A DNA stretch of 33,796 nt from an uncultured Flavobacteriaceae bacterium. Its GTDB lineage: Bacteria; Bacteroidota; Bacteroidia; Flavobacteriales; Flavobacteriaceae. Both the position numbers and the translations under genes were made by a program. Below are positions 1-8,224 of this stretch, piece by piece. The stretch lies in the NCBI GenBank assembly GCA_929200365.1, contig CAKMZM010000006.1, positions 1-33,796 of the forward strand. Direction: 5' to 3'. A model generated the notes under the pieces. The model worked only from the letters and a program-made list of their open reading frames with translations, was not told where the DNA came from and made no database searches. Position 1 is the first letter of the stretch. Each line of letters starts with the position of its first letter.

Positions 1-27
1 CCTTATTATTACAGAAAAAAATTATTT

Positions 28-35
28 TAGCTTTG
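28..35 (+). promoter_or_regulatory. possible -7 promoter box (TAGCTTTG) upstream of the deacetylase-like gene
   Basis: The octamer TAGCTTTG matches the Bacteroidota -7 consensus TAnnTTTG. The trinucleotide at the expected -33 position (6-8) is TTA rather than TTG, so only half of the promoter is convincing. It lies 64 nt before the first ATG of the downstream gene. Confidence 0.3.
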
Positions 36-99
36 TAGACGAATCTATACTATAAAGTAAGATTTGCGAATTAAAAATCGTAATTCATAACATAAAAAT

Positions 100-1404
100 A
101 TGCTATTAATTCATGTAAAAAGAATTACACCTAGAGTTTCTTATACATTTAAGCAAATGTGTAAACGAATATTGGGCTTGGATATTGATCTAACATCAAA
201 AATAGAGCCTTTTATAGCTCATGATGGTCCTAAGTTTTCTTATGGAAAACAACCATTGGGAAAAGAACTTTATTTTCAGAGTGTTGATTTACTTTTTGAA
301 CATGGATTGAATGATATAGATATCCAAGTTTTTGATTGGGAAGAGACAAAATGTTTTTTTGATGTTAAACATGCAGATTCTGCACTACCTTTTGATATTT
401 TTGCAGCTACTTTTTATCTTTTAACACGGTATGAGGAATATTTGCCGCATGTAAAAGATAATCTAGGACGTTTTCCTGCTACAGAAAGTATTGGGTCTGC
501 TCATGATTTTTTACAGGACCCAGTAGTAGATATATGGGCATATAAATTCAAAAAAGCTCTTTTAGAGAAGTATCCAGATCTTAAATTTCGAGAAAAGAAA
601 TTTACCGTTATCCCTGTTATTTCTGTAGCTCAAACTTTTGTGTATAAAAATAAAGGTATTTTACGATCTGTAGGAGGAGGGATTCGTGATTTGTCAAAAT
701 TGCAATTTGATCAACTTACAGATAGAATAAAGGTGTTAATTGGATTAAAAAAAGATCCATATAATATCTTTGATTTTATTATTCAACTTCAAAAAAAGAA
801 AAAAAGAAATGCTAAAGTACTATTTGGATTAGGAGATTACTCTAAATATGAAAAAAATGTAGGACATAATCGCCCACAACATCATGCAATTATTAAGCAT
901 GTTGCTGATTATATGAATGTAGGGCTAAAGGTTTCATATGAGGCTATTTCTGATCTATCCCTTTTAAAAAAAGAAAAGCTACGAATAGAAAATATTGTTA
1001 ATAGAAGGCTTCAATATTCACTTTGTTCTTTTTTTAAAATAAAATTACCCGAAGCATATCGCAATTTTATCGAATTAGAGATAGGAGAGGATTACTCTAT
1101 GGGATATCCAGAGCAATCTGGTTTTAGAGCAGGAACCTGCTCTCCGTTTATGTTTTATGACCTTGATTACGAAGTGCAAACCCCTCTGGTAGTACATTCC
1201 TTTTGTTTTGCAAACCGGGGTACTAGAGAAGCTCTTAACGATTTGATGTCGGCAAAAAAAGAAATCAGTATATATATGGATAAAGTAAAAAAGGTAAACG
1301 GAATCTTTATTCCAGTTTTTAGTAACACACTGTTTAGTGATTTCCAAAGAGAACCTTTTTGGAAATCAATTTTAGAATTTATTTGGACTACAGATGATGA
1401 ATAA
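100..1404 (+). CDS. DUF7033/polysaccharide deacetylase-fold protein, probably catalytically inactive
   Basis: The 434-residue product resembles Bacteroidota polysaccharide deacetylase-family proteins with an N-terminal DUF7033-type region (about residues 1-160). Family-like stretches include LLTRYEEYLPH near 108-117, KDPYNIFDF near 218-226 and DYSMGYPEQSGFRAGTCSPFMFYDLD at 331-356 (only part is diagnostic). From memory, active relatives carry a DID metal/catalytic motif where this protein reads VIS (173-175), an HPS motif where it reads KVS (277-279), and WHN where it reads FSN (407-409). All three are replaced, so deacetylation of a cell-surface glycan seems unlikely. No signal peptide is visible, so the protein is probably cytoplasmic. 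The stop overlaps the start of the next gene, which implies co-translation. The fold assignment is fairly firm; the loss of activity is inferred. Confidence 0.75.
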   Translation: MLLIHVKRITPRVSYTFKQMCKRILGLDIDLTSKIEPFIAHDGPKFSYGKQPLGKELYFQSVDLLFEHGLNDIDIQVFDWEETKCFFDVKHADSALPFDIFAATFYLLTRYEEYLPHVKDNLGRFPATESIGSAHDFLQDPVVDIWAYKFKKALLEKYPDLKFREKKFTVIPVISVAQTFVYKNKGILRSVGGGIRDLSKLQFDQLTDRIKVLIGLKKDPYNIFDFIIQLQKKKKRNAKVLFGLGDYSKYEKNVGHNRPQHHAIIKHVADYMNVGLKVSYEAISDLSLLKKEKLRIENIVNRRLQYSLCSFFKIKLPEAYRNFIELEIGEDYSMGYPEQSGFRAGTCSPFMFYDLDYEVQTPLVVHSFCFANRGTREALNDLMSAKKEISIYMDKVKKVNGIFIPVFSNTLFSDFQREPFWKSILEFIWTTDDE

Positions 1405-2083
1405 CGCCATAAAACATGTTTTTTTTGATCTGGATCATACGCTGTGGGATTTTGACAAGAACTCGTCTTTAGCATTTCAGATGATTTTTGAAAAATTTAA
1501 TGTAACTATCAAAATTGAAGATTTTTTGGCTGCATATCAGCCGATTAACATGAAATACTGGAAATTATACAGAGAAGAAAAAGTAAGTAAAAAAGAACTT
1601 CGAAGAAACAGGCTTGTAGAAGCCTTTATACATCTTAATACAACATTTTCTATAGAAGCTATTGATACAATGGCTGAAGATTATATTAACTTTTTACCAC
1701 TCCATAATTATTTGATTGATGGAGCTCAGGATTTATTAGAATACCTTATCCCAAAATATGACCTGCACATTATAACCAATGGTTTTAGAGAAGTACAAAA
1801 TCAAAAATTATTAAATTCAGGAATACTACATTATTTTAAAACAATAACGAATAGTGAAGAAGCAGGGGTTAAAAAACCCAATCCGTTGATTTTTCAACAA
1901 GCAATACAAAAATCTGGTGCGCAATTAGATAGTAGTATAATGATAGGAGATAACTACGAAGCCGATATATTGGGGGCGCAAGAAGTGGGCTTAAAAACCA
2001 TTTGTTTTAACTACCATAAGGAAGATTTACCTAGGCATGATATACAAGTTTCTGAATTAAAGATGATTAAAGATTTTCTTTAG
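1394..2083 (+). CDS. yjjG: YjjG-family HAD pyrimidine nucleotidase
   Basis: This 229-residue haloacid dehalogenase-superfamily phosphatase has all four motifs. Motif I is DLDHT (12-16, nucleophile D12 and acid D14), motif II ITNG (127-130), motif III the Lys in KKPNP (160-164), and motif IV GDNYEAD (185-191). A helical cap lies between motifs I and II (about 20-105), as in subfamily I HADs. The length and the N-terminal FFDLDHTLWDF stretch fit YjjG, which dephosphorylates non-canonical and ordinary pyrimidine nucleoside monophosphates in the cytoplasm. The ATG lies inside the last codons of the upstream gene, an 11-base overlap, so the two are probably co-transcribed. The last 37 codons or so and the 3' flank are repeated in degraded form just downstream. 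Confidence 0.88.
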   Translation: MMNNAIKHVFFDLDHTLWDFDKNSSLAFQMIFEKFNVTIKIEDFLAAYQPINMKYWKLYREEKVSKKELRRNRLVEAFIHLNTTFSIEAIDTMAEDYINFLPLHNYLIDGAQDLLEYLIPKYDLHIITNGFREVQNQKLLNSGILHYFKTITNSEEAGVKKPNPLIFQQAIQKSGAQLDSSIMIGDNYEADILGAQEVGLKTICFNYHKEDLPRHDIQVSELKMIKDFL

Positions 2084-2166
2084 AGATATTTATTTGTGTT
2101 TTAGTTATATAGAAGTGATTTACACTTTTTTTTACTCAATTTTTATTTTTTCTCACTTCGTAACAC
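1971..2166 (+). repeat. tandem duplication, intact copy (3' end of yjjG plus 3' flank)
   Basis: This unit begins in the GGGGGCGCAAGAAG stretch of yjjG and runs through the stop codon and the T-rich 3' flank. It is repeated immediately downstream at 2167-2397. The coding part matches its copy at roughly nine positions in ten. The offset is 196 bases at the left edge and 203 bases at the stop codon, because the second copy carries a 7-base insertion. Confidence 0.85.
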
Positions 2167-2286
2167 TGGGGACACAAGAAGTGCGCTTAAAAATCATTTG
2201 TTTTATGTTTTAACTATCATAAGGAAGATTTACCTGAGCATGATGTGCAAGTTTCTGAATTAAAGAAGGTTAAAGGTTTTCTTTAG
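2167..2286 (+). pseudogene. fragment of yjjG C-terminus, frameshifted
   Basis: The frame opens as GTQEVRLKIICF, parallel to GAQEVGLKTICF of intact YjjG. It is then broken by a 7-base insertion that creates an in-frame TAA. After the insertion the homologous frame resumes as NYHKEDLPEHDVQVSELKKV and ends in TAG at 2284-2286. There is no start codon or N-terminal part. Several amino-acid changes (R to E, I to V, D to G) show either divergence after duplication or origin from a slightly different allele. Confidence 0.8.
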
Positions 2287-2397
2287 AGATATTTATTTGT
2301 ATATTAGTTACATAGAAGTGATTTACACTTTTTTTTTAATTCGCTATGAAAATGCTTTTTTTACTCAATTTTCATTTTTTCTTACTTCATAATATTG
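2167..2397 (+). repeat. tandem duplication, decayed copy
   Basis: This is the second copy of the 1971-2166 unit. It matches through the yjjG tail, the TAG, the TTTAGAGATATTTATTTGT stretch and the AGAAGTGATTTACACTTTTT stretch. It carries a 7-base insertion near 2203-2210 and a further insertion of roughly 25 bases near 2338-2360. The unit ends in CTTCATAATATTG, matching CTTCGTAACACTG at the junction of the two copies. Together with the yjjG stop it fills most of the 420-base gap before the next gene. Confidence 0.85.
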
Positions 2398-2503
2398 CTA
2401 TGAAGATTAACCTTGAGTACTTGGGACAATTGATCAAAAAATAACTGCTTTTCAACAGAATCAAAAAAGTTTGAATCACTTCATAAAAAAACATTTCCCC
2501 AAA

Positions 2504-3079
2504 ATGAAAAAGAAAAATAATCATGTATTACTATGTGTTTTATGTATACTGGTACAATCAATTTCTTGCATAAAAGATGTAGATTTTGATCAGATAGAAG
2601 ACGTTACGCTTACCCCAATCTACGAAGTAGATTTTGTACACTCTCGATTCGATACAAATCAATTTGTAGGCTTTAATATAGACCCTGCTATTAGTATTCC
2701 CGAGGTAATAGTAAATGACACCTTAAGTTATGATCTCTTAGGAACAGATTTTGTCGTAGACAATTTAGACCGAATAGAATTAACGTTTGAATTTTCAAAT
2801 ACTATTGAGCGCGATTTTGAATTCGATTTTGGGTTCCTGAATGCTGATGAGCAACGAATTGGGTCACTGTATAGTATGATAGCTAATTCAGGAAATGGAG
2901 AAGGCACAAAACCAGTTATAATAACAAAAGTGGTTATTCTTGATAATTCTGAAATTGATATTCTTAGAGATGCTACAAAGCTTTTTGCTTCAGTAAGGTT
3001 ACAAAACGTTAATAGTAGTTTGCAAGGTATTCTCGAATTGAAATCTAAGGGAACTTATTTTTTTAATTACGAATTATGA
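2504..3079 (+). CDS. predicted lipoprotein of unknown function
   Basis: The 191-residue product begins with a lysine-rich N-terminus, a hydrophobic core and the lipobox SISC, with the acylated cysteine at residue 22. It should therefore be exported and lipid-anchored. I chose the ATG at 2504 because it gives a compact signal peptide; a TTG at 2471 would add 11 residues before it. The mature part is acidic and beta-rich in appearance, with repeated DF/FDF patterns (EFDFGFLN), and has no motif I recognise. The stop overlaps the next start in an ATGA arrangement, so it is translationally coupled to the DUF5723-type outer-membrane protein, and a shared envelope role is a reasonable inference. Confidence 0.75.
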   Translation: MKKKNNHVLLCVLCILVQSISCIKDVDFDQIEDVTLTPIYEVDFVHSRFDTNQFVGFNIDPAISIPEVIVNDTLSYDLLGTDFVVDNLDRIELTFEFSNTIERDFEFDFGFLNADEQRIGSLYSMIANSGNGEGTKPVIITKVVILDNSEIDILRDATKLFASVRLQNVNSSLQGILELKSKGTYFFNYEL

Positions 3080-4464
3080 GAATTATCATATTCATACTTG
3101 TTAGTATATGGGTGTGTTTGGGATATTCTCAAAATAAGGAGACCTTATATGACTTTACAGATCTTCCTCAGTCTTTAATGCTTAACCCTGGAGCCAATAT
3201 AAATTTTGATTACCATGCTGGAGTACCTTTTTTATCACAGTTTCATATAAACGCAGGACTAAAGGGAGCATCTGTTTATGATGTTTTTGCAGATGATGGA
3301 AGAGACATTAATGATAAAATAGAAAATACACTTAATACGCTTACAAGCAATGATTATTTAACTCTAACGCAGCAATTAGAACTTATTAGTTTTGGTTGGA
3401 AAAGTAAGAAAAATGAAAAGATATACTTCTCTGGGGGCATTTATCAGGAATTAGATGTTATAGGATACTTTCCGAAAGATTTTGCAGTTCTTGCGTATCA
3501 GGGGAATCAGGATTTTCTGAACCAACCATTTCGTTTTTCAACTATAAATGGATCTGCAGAGTTGTTAACAACATATCATTTTGGATACACAAAAAAGATA
3601 AATAAAAAACTAACTTTCGGGGCACGAGTCAAATTATATTCTAGTATGTTTCATATTCGTAGTGCCAAAAACAAAGGAACTTTTACTACAGTAGAAACAC
3701 CAGAAGGAAATAATGTTTATCAACATGTGATTAGTAATGTAGATGTTACTGTTAGAACATCGGGATATGCTTCTATGGAAGATGCAGAAGGAAAAGAAAT
3801 TACTAATAAACTAATAAGAAGAGCATTTTTGGGAGGAAATCTAGGGCTTGGTGTGGATATAGGGTTTACTCATAAAATAAATGAGCAGTTGGTTATCACA
3901 GGAAGCGCTAATGATTTGGGGGTAATATTGTATGCTAAAGATGTTGCAACCTATAGAGCACAAGGTAATTATGTTTTTGAAGGATTTGAAATGCCAGTTC
4001 AGTTTTCTGAACAGGATTCTCAAAATTTTATAGATGAATTAAAAGAAGCTATCCCACTTGATACATTGAGTAAAGCTTATGTAACAATGCGCCCTTTAAA
4101 ACTAAACACCTCTATTAGATATTCTTTTAATCGATATGATGATGGAACCTGTGATTGTTATATTGAGGGAGAGAAACCTCCTTATCTGGATGCTATAGGG
4201 ATCCAATTATTTACCCAATTTAGACCAAAAAAACCTCAATATGCAGTTTCACTGTTTTATTACAAGCGTTTTTTTAATTTTTTAAGAACAAAACTCACCT
4301 ATACCATTGATGATTATTCCTATTACAATATAGGGTTTCTTACATCTATTCATATTAACAAAATTAATTTTTATATTTCGGCTAATAATTTGTTAGAATA
4401 TACTAAACTTGCAAAAGTAAGGGGTTCTTCTGTACAACTAGGTTTTAATATTATAATGAGATAG
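3076..4464 (+). CDS. DUF5723-family outer-membrane beta-barrel protein
   Basis: The 462-residue protein starts with a clear signal peptide (MRIIIFILVSIWVCLGYSQ). It continues with the early LMLNPGANINFDYHAGVPFLSQFHI region that I associate with DUF5723 proteins of Bacteroidota. Alternating aromatic and polar beta-strand patterns run to the C-terminus (for example YAVSLFYYKRFFNF, INFYISANNLLEY), consistent with an outer-membrane barrel of the PorV/FadL-like type. The substrate or function of the family is unknown to me. It overlaps the upstream lipoprotein gene by 4 bases and is followed 2 bases later by another secreted-protein gene, making a tight three-gene unit. Confidence 0.75.
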   Translation: MRIIIFILVSIWVCLGYSQNKETLYDFTDLPQSLMLNPGANINFDYHAGVPFLSQFHINAGLKGASVYDVFADDGRDINDKIENTLNTLTSNDYLTLTQQLELISFGWKSKKNEKIYFSGGIYQELDVIGYFPKDFAVLAYQGNQDFLNQPFRFSTINGSAELLTTYHFGYTKKINKKLTFGARVKLYSSMFHIRSAKNKGTFTTVETPEGNNVYQHVISNVDVTVRTSGYASMEDAEGKEITNKLIRRAFLGGNLGLGVDIGFTHKINEQLVITGSANDLGVILYAKDVATYRAQGNYVFEGFEMPVQFSEQDSQNFIDELKEAIPLDTLSKAYVTMRPLKLNTSIRYSFNRYDDGTCDCYIEGEKPPYLDAIGIQLFTQFRPKKPQYAVSLFYYKRFFNFLRTKLTYTIDDYSYYNIGFLTSIHINKINFYISANNLLEYTKLAKVRGSSVQLGFNIIMR

Positions 4465-4466
4465 AT

Positions 4467-5243
4467 ATGTTACGAATTTTATTTTTTTGGAGTGTGTTAA
4501 TTTGCTTTTTTAATCTAAATGCTCAGAAAAGTGTTAATGAATATAAGTATGTAATAGTTCCTGAGAGCTATGATTTTTTAAAGAAAAAAGACACGTACCG
4601 CCTCAATTCTCTTACTAAATTTTTGTTTAATAAGTATGGTTTTAAAGCCTTTGTAATGGGAGAAAATTTTCCAGAAGATCTTAAAACTAATGGTTGTAAA
4701 GCATTACGAGCTGATCTAAAACGAAGATCTGGTGTGTTTTTGACAAGATTAACATTAGAGTTAACAGATTGTAATGGTAGCATTGTATTTACATCGGTAG
4801 AGGGAAAGAGTAGGAAAAAAGAATTTAAGGCTGCACATCATGAAGCACTTAGAAATACGTTTACATCAGTAGCGGCACTTAACTATAAGTATAGTGGTGA
4901 TAAAGAAGAAAAGATTGTTAAAAAAGAAGAACCTACTATACCAACTAAAGAAGTAAAAGAAACAGTAGAAGTTACTTCTCCTTCAGAAAGCTCGATTGCA
5001 TACCTTTTTAATGATACAGGTTTCTTGTTTAAAAAACAAGATTACGGATATGAGATATTTAAAAGTGAAGAAAAGCAAACTCCGATAGGGAAAATCTTTA
5101 AATCGGGAAGCGGAAAAAATTATATAGTTCAGGCAGAAAATTTAAGTGGTAATGGGTATTTTGATGGGTACGGTAATTTTATATTAGAGCGTATTAATCC
5201 TGCAACCAATAAGCTTATTACAGATACATTTGCAAGACAGTAA
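4467..5243 (+). CDS. secreted protein of unknown function
   Basis: The 258-residue product has a signal peptide (MLRILFFWSVLICFFNLNAQ, cleavage after the Gln-containing end) and no lipobox. An N-terminal domain (about 25-145) contains a YKYVIVPESYDFLKKKDTYR stretch and two cysteines (in NGCKAL and TDCNGS) that may form a disulfide. A Lys/Glu-rich linker (about 148-172) leads to a C-terminal beta-rich domain with FDGYGNFILERI. I do not recognise a family. It starts 2 bases after the DUF5723 gene and is probably the third gene of that operon. The gene ends 44 bases from the convergent rarA stop. Confidence 0.7.
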   Translation: MLRILFFWSVLICFFNLNAQKSVNEYKYVIVPESYDFLKKKDTYRLNSLTKFLFNKYGFKAFVMGENFPEDLKTNGCKALRADLKRRSGVFLTRLTLELTDCNGSIVFTSVEGKSRKKEFKAAHHEALRNTFTSVAALNYKYSGDKEEKIVKKEEPTIPTKEVKETVEVTSPSESSIAYLFNDTGFLFKKQDYGYEIFKSEEKQTPIGKIFKSGSGKNYIVQAENLSGNGYFDGYGNFILERINPATNKLITDTFARQ

Positions 5244-5270
5244 GATTTTTTAAAAAGGAAAAATTATACA

Positions 5271-5312
5271 ATGGGGAGATAAAAGAGTTAATACTCATAC
5301 TTATCTCCCCAT
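5271..5312. terminator. inverted repeat between convergent genes, overlapping the rarA stop
   Basis: Two perfect 12-base arms, ATGGGGAGATAA (5271-5282) and TTATCTCCCCAT (5301-5312), are separated by 18 bases. The right arm lies inside the last codons of rarA (minus strand) and the loop contains its stop codon. On the minus strand the hairpin is followed by a T-rich stretch (TGTATAATTTTTCC), so it could terminate rarA. On the plus strand the following bases are less T-rich. Confidence 0.6.
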
Positions 5313-6571
5313 CTTGATTTAAGAAATGTTCTAAATGAGTGTTCGCGCTGGTTATCCCCAGGATCATATAATTTGGTATTGGTAATCTCATCAGGAAGAA
5401 ATTCTTGTTTTACAAAATTATCTTTATGATTATGAGCATATTTGTAATCTTCTCCATATCCTAATTCTTTCATTAATTTGGTAGATGCATTTCTTATATG
5501 TAATGGAATAGATAAATCTCCCGTTTGTTTTACCAATTGCTGAGCTTTATTTATAGCCATATAAGATGCGTTACTTTTAGGTGAAGAAGCAAGATAAACT
5601 GTACATTGGCTTAATATGATTCTAGCCTCAGGATAACCAATAGTATTAACAGCCTGAAATGAATTAGTAGCTAAAATCAAAGCAGTTGGATTAGCATTTC
5701 CGATATCTTCAGAAGCTAATATGATCAATCTTCTAGCAATAAATTTAAGATCTTCACCACCTTCAATCATTCGTGCAAGCCAATATACAGCAGCATTTGG
5801 GTCGCTACCTCGAACAGATTTAATAAAAGCAGAAATAATATCATAATGCTGTTCTCCTGTTTTATCGTATCGTACCGTATTTTGTTGTACTAGTTTTGAA
5901 ACCAGATCATTAGTGATCGTAATAGATTCCTGATCCTGACTAGACACAATTAATTCGAAAATATTTAAAAGCTTACGGGCATCTCCACCACTTAATCTTA
6001 GAAGAGATTCGGTTTGCTCAAGTACTATTTTTTTTGATTTTATGTATTCATCTTCTTGCATAGCTCTATTGAGTAATGCTTCTAATTCTTTTTTACCAAA
6101 AGGATTAAGAGTGTATACCTGACAACGAGATAAAAGTGCTGGTATTACTTCAAAACTTGGATTCTCTGTAGTTGCTCCGATGAGGGTAATCCATCCTTTC
6201 TCTACAGCACCTAATAAGGAATCTTGTTGTGATTTACTAAAACGATGAATCTCATCAATAAACAAGATTGGATTTTTAGCAGTAAATAAACCTCCACTTT
6301 GTTTAGCCTTGTCAATTACTTCTCTTACTTCCTTAACACCACTATTTATGGCACTTAGCGTATAGAATGGTCTTTCTGATTCGGTAGCGATGATATTAGC
6401 TAATGTTGTTTTTCCTACGCCAGGAGGTCCCCAAAGTATTAGAGAGGGGATAAGTCCTTTTTTTATTTGTTGGGTTAGAGAACCATTATCACCAATTAGA
6501 TGTTCTTGACTAAGGTACTGTTCTAAGGATTTTGGACGTATTCGTTCGGCAAGTGGTTTATTTATATCCAT
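5288..6571 (-). CDS. rarA: replication-associated recombination protein RarA (MgsA) AAA+ ATPase
   Basis: The 427-residue clamp-loader-like ATPase shows Walker A GPPGVGKT (48-55), Walker [10 protein letters not shown] (103-111), sensor TTENPSF (134-140) and an arginine finger in LLSRC (R149). The C-terminal half contains the family stretches [30 protein letters not shown] (part shown) and [11 protein letters not shown]. RarA acts on stalled replication forks and forms tetramers. I chose the ATG at 6571 ([13 protein letters not shown]). An in-frame ATG 24 bases earlier would lie upstream of the TAACTTTG promoter box, and the chosen start matches the usual N-terminus of the family. It is convergent with the secreted-protein gene and divergent from the rhomboid gene. 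Confidence 0.93.
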   Translation of the reverse strand: MDINKPLAERIRPKSLEQYLSQEHLIGDNGSLTQQIKKGLIPSLILWGPPGVGKTTLANIIATESERPFYTLSAINSGVKEVREVIDKAKQSGGLFTAKNPILFIDEIHRFSKSQQDSLLGAVEKGWITLIGATTENPSFEVIPALLSRCQVYTLNPFGKKELEALLNRAMQEDEYIKSKKIVLEQTESLLRLSGGDARKLLNIFELIVSSQDQESITITNDLVSKLVQQNTVRYDKTGEQHYDIISAFIKSVRGSDPNAAVYWLARMIEGGEDLKFIARRLIILASEDIGNANPTALILATNSFQAVNTIGYPEARIILSQCTVYLASSPKSNASYMAINKAQQLVKQTGDLSIPLHIRNASTKLMKELGYGEDYKYAHNHKDNFVKQEFLPDEITNTKLYDPGDNQREHSFRTFLKSRWGDKYEY

Positions 6572-6576
6572 AACCA

Positions 6577-6584
6577 CAAAGTTA
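6577..6584 (-). promoter_or_regulatory. -7 box TAACTTTG directly before rarA
   Basis: On the minus strand TAACTTTG (consensus TAnnTTTG) is followed by TGGTT and then the rarA ATG. With a transcription start a few bases after the box, the mRNA would begin at or within a few bases of the start codon. No TTG sits 19 nt upstream, so the -33 element is weak. Confidence 0.5.
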
Positions 6585-6729
6585 CAAAGCTTCATTGGAT
6601 ATGAATAAAAATCAGTATAGTAATAATAGAGAATGGTTATAAATCAAAAAAACAATCTATGATTCTTAATAACCTGACATTTTAACCGAACTTTTGTTTT
6701 GGACTTTTTTTTGATATACTCATAGTACA

Positions 6730-7476
6730 ATGCAAGAAAAAGAAGCTCATTTTAAGTTTAATACAGGAGTCGTAGGATATCCATTATTGTTTGTACTGCT
6801 TATTTGGATAGTTTTTTGGTTAGAAGTTCGCCTTGGAGTGAGTTTTAATCATTTTGGAGTGTACCCTAGAACGGTTACTGGTTTAAGAGGGATAGTATTT
6901 TCACCTTTTATCCATTCTGATATTAGCCATTTATGGCATAACACATTGCCTTTATTGATTTTGTCTGCCGCATTATTCTTTTTCTATCAAAAAAATACCT
7001 GGAAAGTCTTATGTATAGGAGTTTTGCTTACTGGTTTTTTGACTTGGGTGTTAGGGCGACCAGCAAATCATATAGGGGCAAGTGGAGTGATTTATATGTT
7101 ATTTGGTTTTCTTTTTTTTAAAGGGATTTTAGCAAAGCACTTTCGGCTGATAGCATTGTCTTTTGTAGTAGTGTTTGTATATGGTAGTATGGTTATGTAT
7201 GTACTGCCAATTGACCCTAAGATTTCTTGGGAAGGGCACTTATCGGGACTTATATCTGGTATAGTGTTGGCCTTTGTGATTAAAAAAGGAGTGGTTCAAC
7301 CTGAACGATACACATGGGAATCTGAAGATTATAATCCAGAAGATGATGAGTTTTTAAAACACTTTGATGAGAATGGTAATTTTATTGAAAACGTCACGCA
7401 AGAAAACTCAGAAGAACAAATTACAGTAATGTATGAATATAAGCCGATAGATAAAGAAAGTAAAGATAATAAGTAA
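6730..7476 (+). CDS. rhomboid-family intramembrane serine protease
   Basis: The 248-residue membrane protein has about six hydrophobic segments between residues 15 and 185. Rhomboid hallmarks are present: HLWHN (67-71, with the oxyanion-associated His/Asn), the catalytic serine S118 in GASG, and the catalytic histidine H170 in SWEGHLSG near the last transmembrane helix. Family members cleave transmembrane segments within the cytoplasmic membrane; the substrate here is unknown. After the last helix comes a hydrophilic acidic tail (about 190-248, EDYNPEDDEFLKHFDENGNF region). Its stop is only 8 bases from the convergent rlmB stop, with no clear terminator between them, so the two transcripts probably overlap. 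Confidence 0.92.
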   Translation: MQEKEAHFKFNTGVVGYPLLFVLLIWIVFWLEVRLGVSFNHFGVYPRTVTGLRGIVFSPFIHSDISHLWHNTLPLLILSAALFFFYQKNTWKVLCIGVLLTGFLTWVLGRPANHIGASGVIYMLFGFLFFKGILAKHFRLIALSFVVVFVYGSMVMYVLPIDPKISWEGHLSGLISGIVLAFVIKKGVVQPERYTWESEDYNPEDDEFLKHFDENGNFIENVTQENSEEQITVMYEYKPIDKESKDNK

Positions 7477-7484
7477 TCAAAAAA

Positions 7485-8219
7485 CTAACGTCTTTGTCTT
7501 ATAGTTTCATACAGGAATACGCCACAAGCAACAGATACATTTAGAGAAGCAATATCGCCATACATTGGTAATTTTGCTTGATGGTCAACTAGTTTTAGTA
7601 CCGATTGAGATATGCCTTTACCTTCACTTCCCATAATAATTGCAGTAGGGATAGTTAGACCTGTATCATAAATAGTAGTACTCGTCTTTTCTGTAGCTGC
7701 AACTACTTGGATGCCAGAACCTTGTAGGTAAAATATAGCATCTTTAATATGATCAACTTTGCATATTGGGATTTTAAATACTGCACCAGCAGAAGTTTTA
7801 ATAGAATCTGCATTAACAGGTGCTCCTCCTTTTTTTTGAATGATAATGCCATGTACTCCTGTGCATTCTGCGGTTCTTATAATAGCACCAAAATTACGAA
7901 CGTCAGAAAGTTGATCAAGAATTAGAAATAAAGGAGTTTCTCCAGATTCGATGACATTCATAACAAGATTTTCGAGATCATAAAAATCGATAGGAGAGAT
8001 GTAGGCAACAGCGCCCTGGTGATTGTTACGGGTTAACCTGTTTAATTTTTCTATAGGAACATAGTTAATAGTAATATGCTGTTTCCTTACAAGATTCATT
8101 AATTCTTTAGCCAGATCGCCATGTAATCCTTTCTGAATAAAAAGTTTATCGATGCTCTTGCCAGATGTTATAGCTTCTATAATGGCTCTAATGCCAAAAA
8201 TTAAGGAATCATTTTTCAT
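7485..8219 (-). CDS. rlmB: 23S rRNA (guanosine-2'-O)-methyltransferase RlmB
   Basis: The 244-residue SpoU-family (SPOUT) methyltransferase has an N-terminal substrate-binding domain (about 1-80, with NNHQGAVAYISP) and a C-terminal knotted catalytic domain. Motif 1 is DQLSDVRNFGAIIRTAE (102-118, N109 and R115), motif 2 IMGSEGKGI (195-203, E199) and motif 3 SLNVSVACG (225-233, S225 and N227). RlmB methylates the ribose of G2251 (E. coli numbering) in the 23S peptidyl-transferase P-loop using S-adenosylmethionine. Other SpoU paralogues such as TrmH are possible, but the N-terminal domain and length favour RlmB. A promoter-like TATCTTTG box lies 5 nt before the ATG. Confidence 0.88.
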   Translation of the reverse strand: MKNDSLIFGIRAIIEAITSGKSIDKLFIQKGLHGDLAKELMNLVRKQHITINYVPIEKLNRLTRNNHQGAVAYISPIDFYDLENLVMNVIESGETPLFLILDQLSDVRNFGAIIRTAECTGVHGIIIQKKGGAPVNADSIKTSAGAVFKIPICKVDHIKDAIFYLQGSGIQVVAATEKTSTTIYDTGLTIPTAIIMGSEGKGISQSVLKLVDHQAKLPMYGDIASLNVSVACGVFLYETIRQRR

Positions 8220-8224
8220 AACGG

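Noticed and set aside
6572-6595. Longer rarA start with eight extra residues
   Set aside because: The ATG lies upstream of the TAACTTTG box and the extra residues are not family-like.
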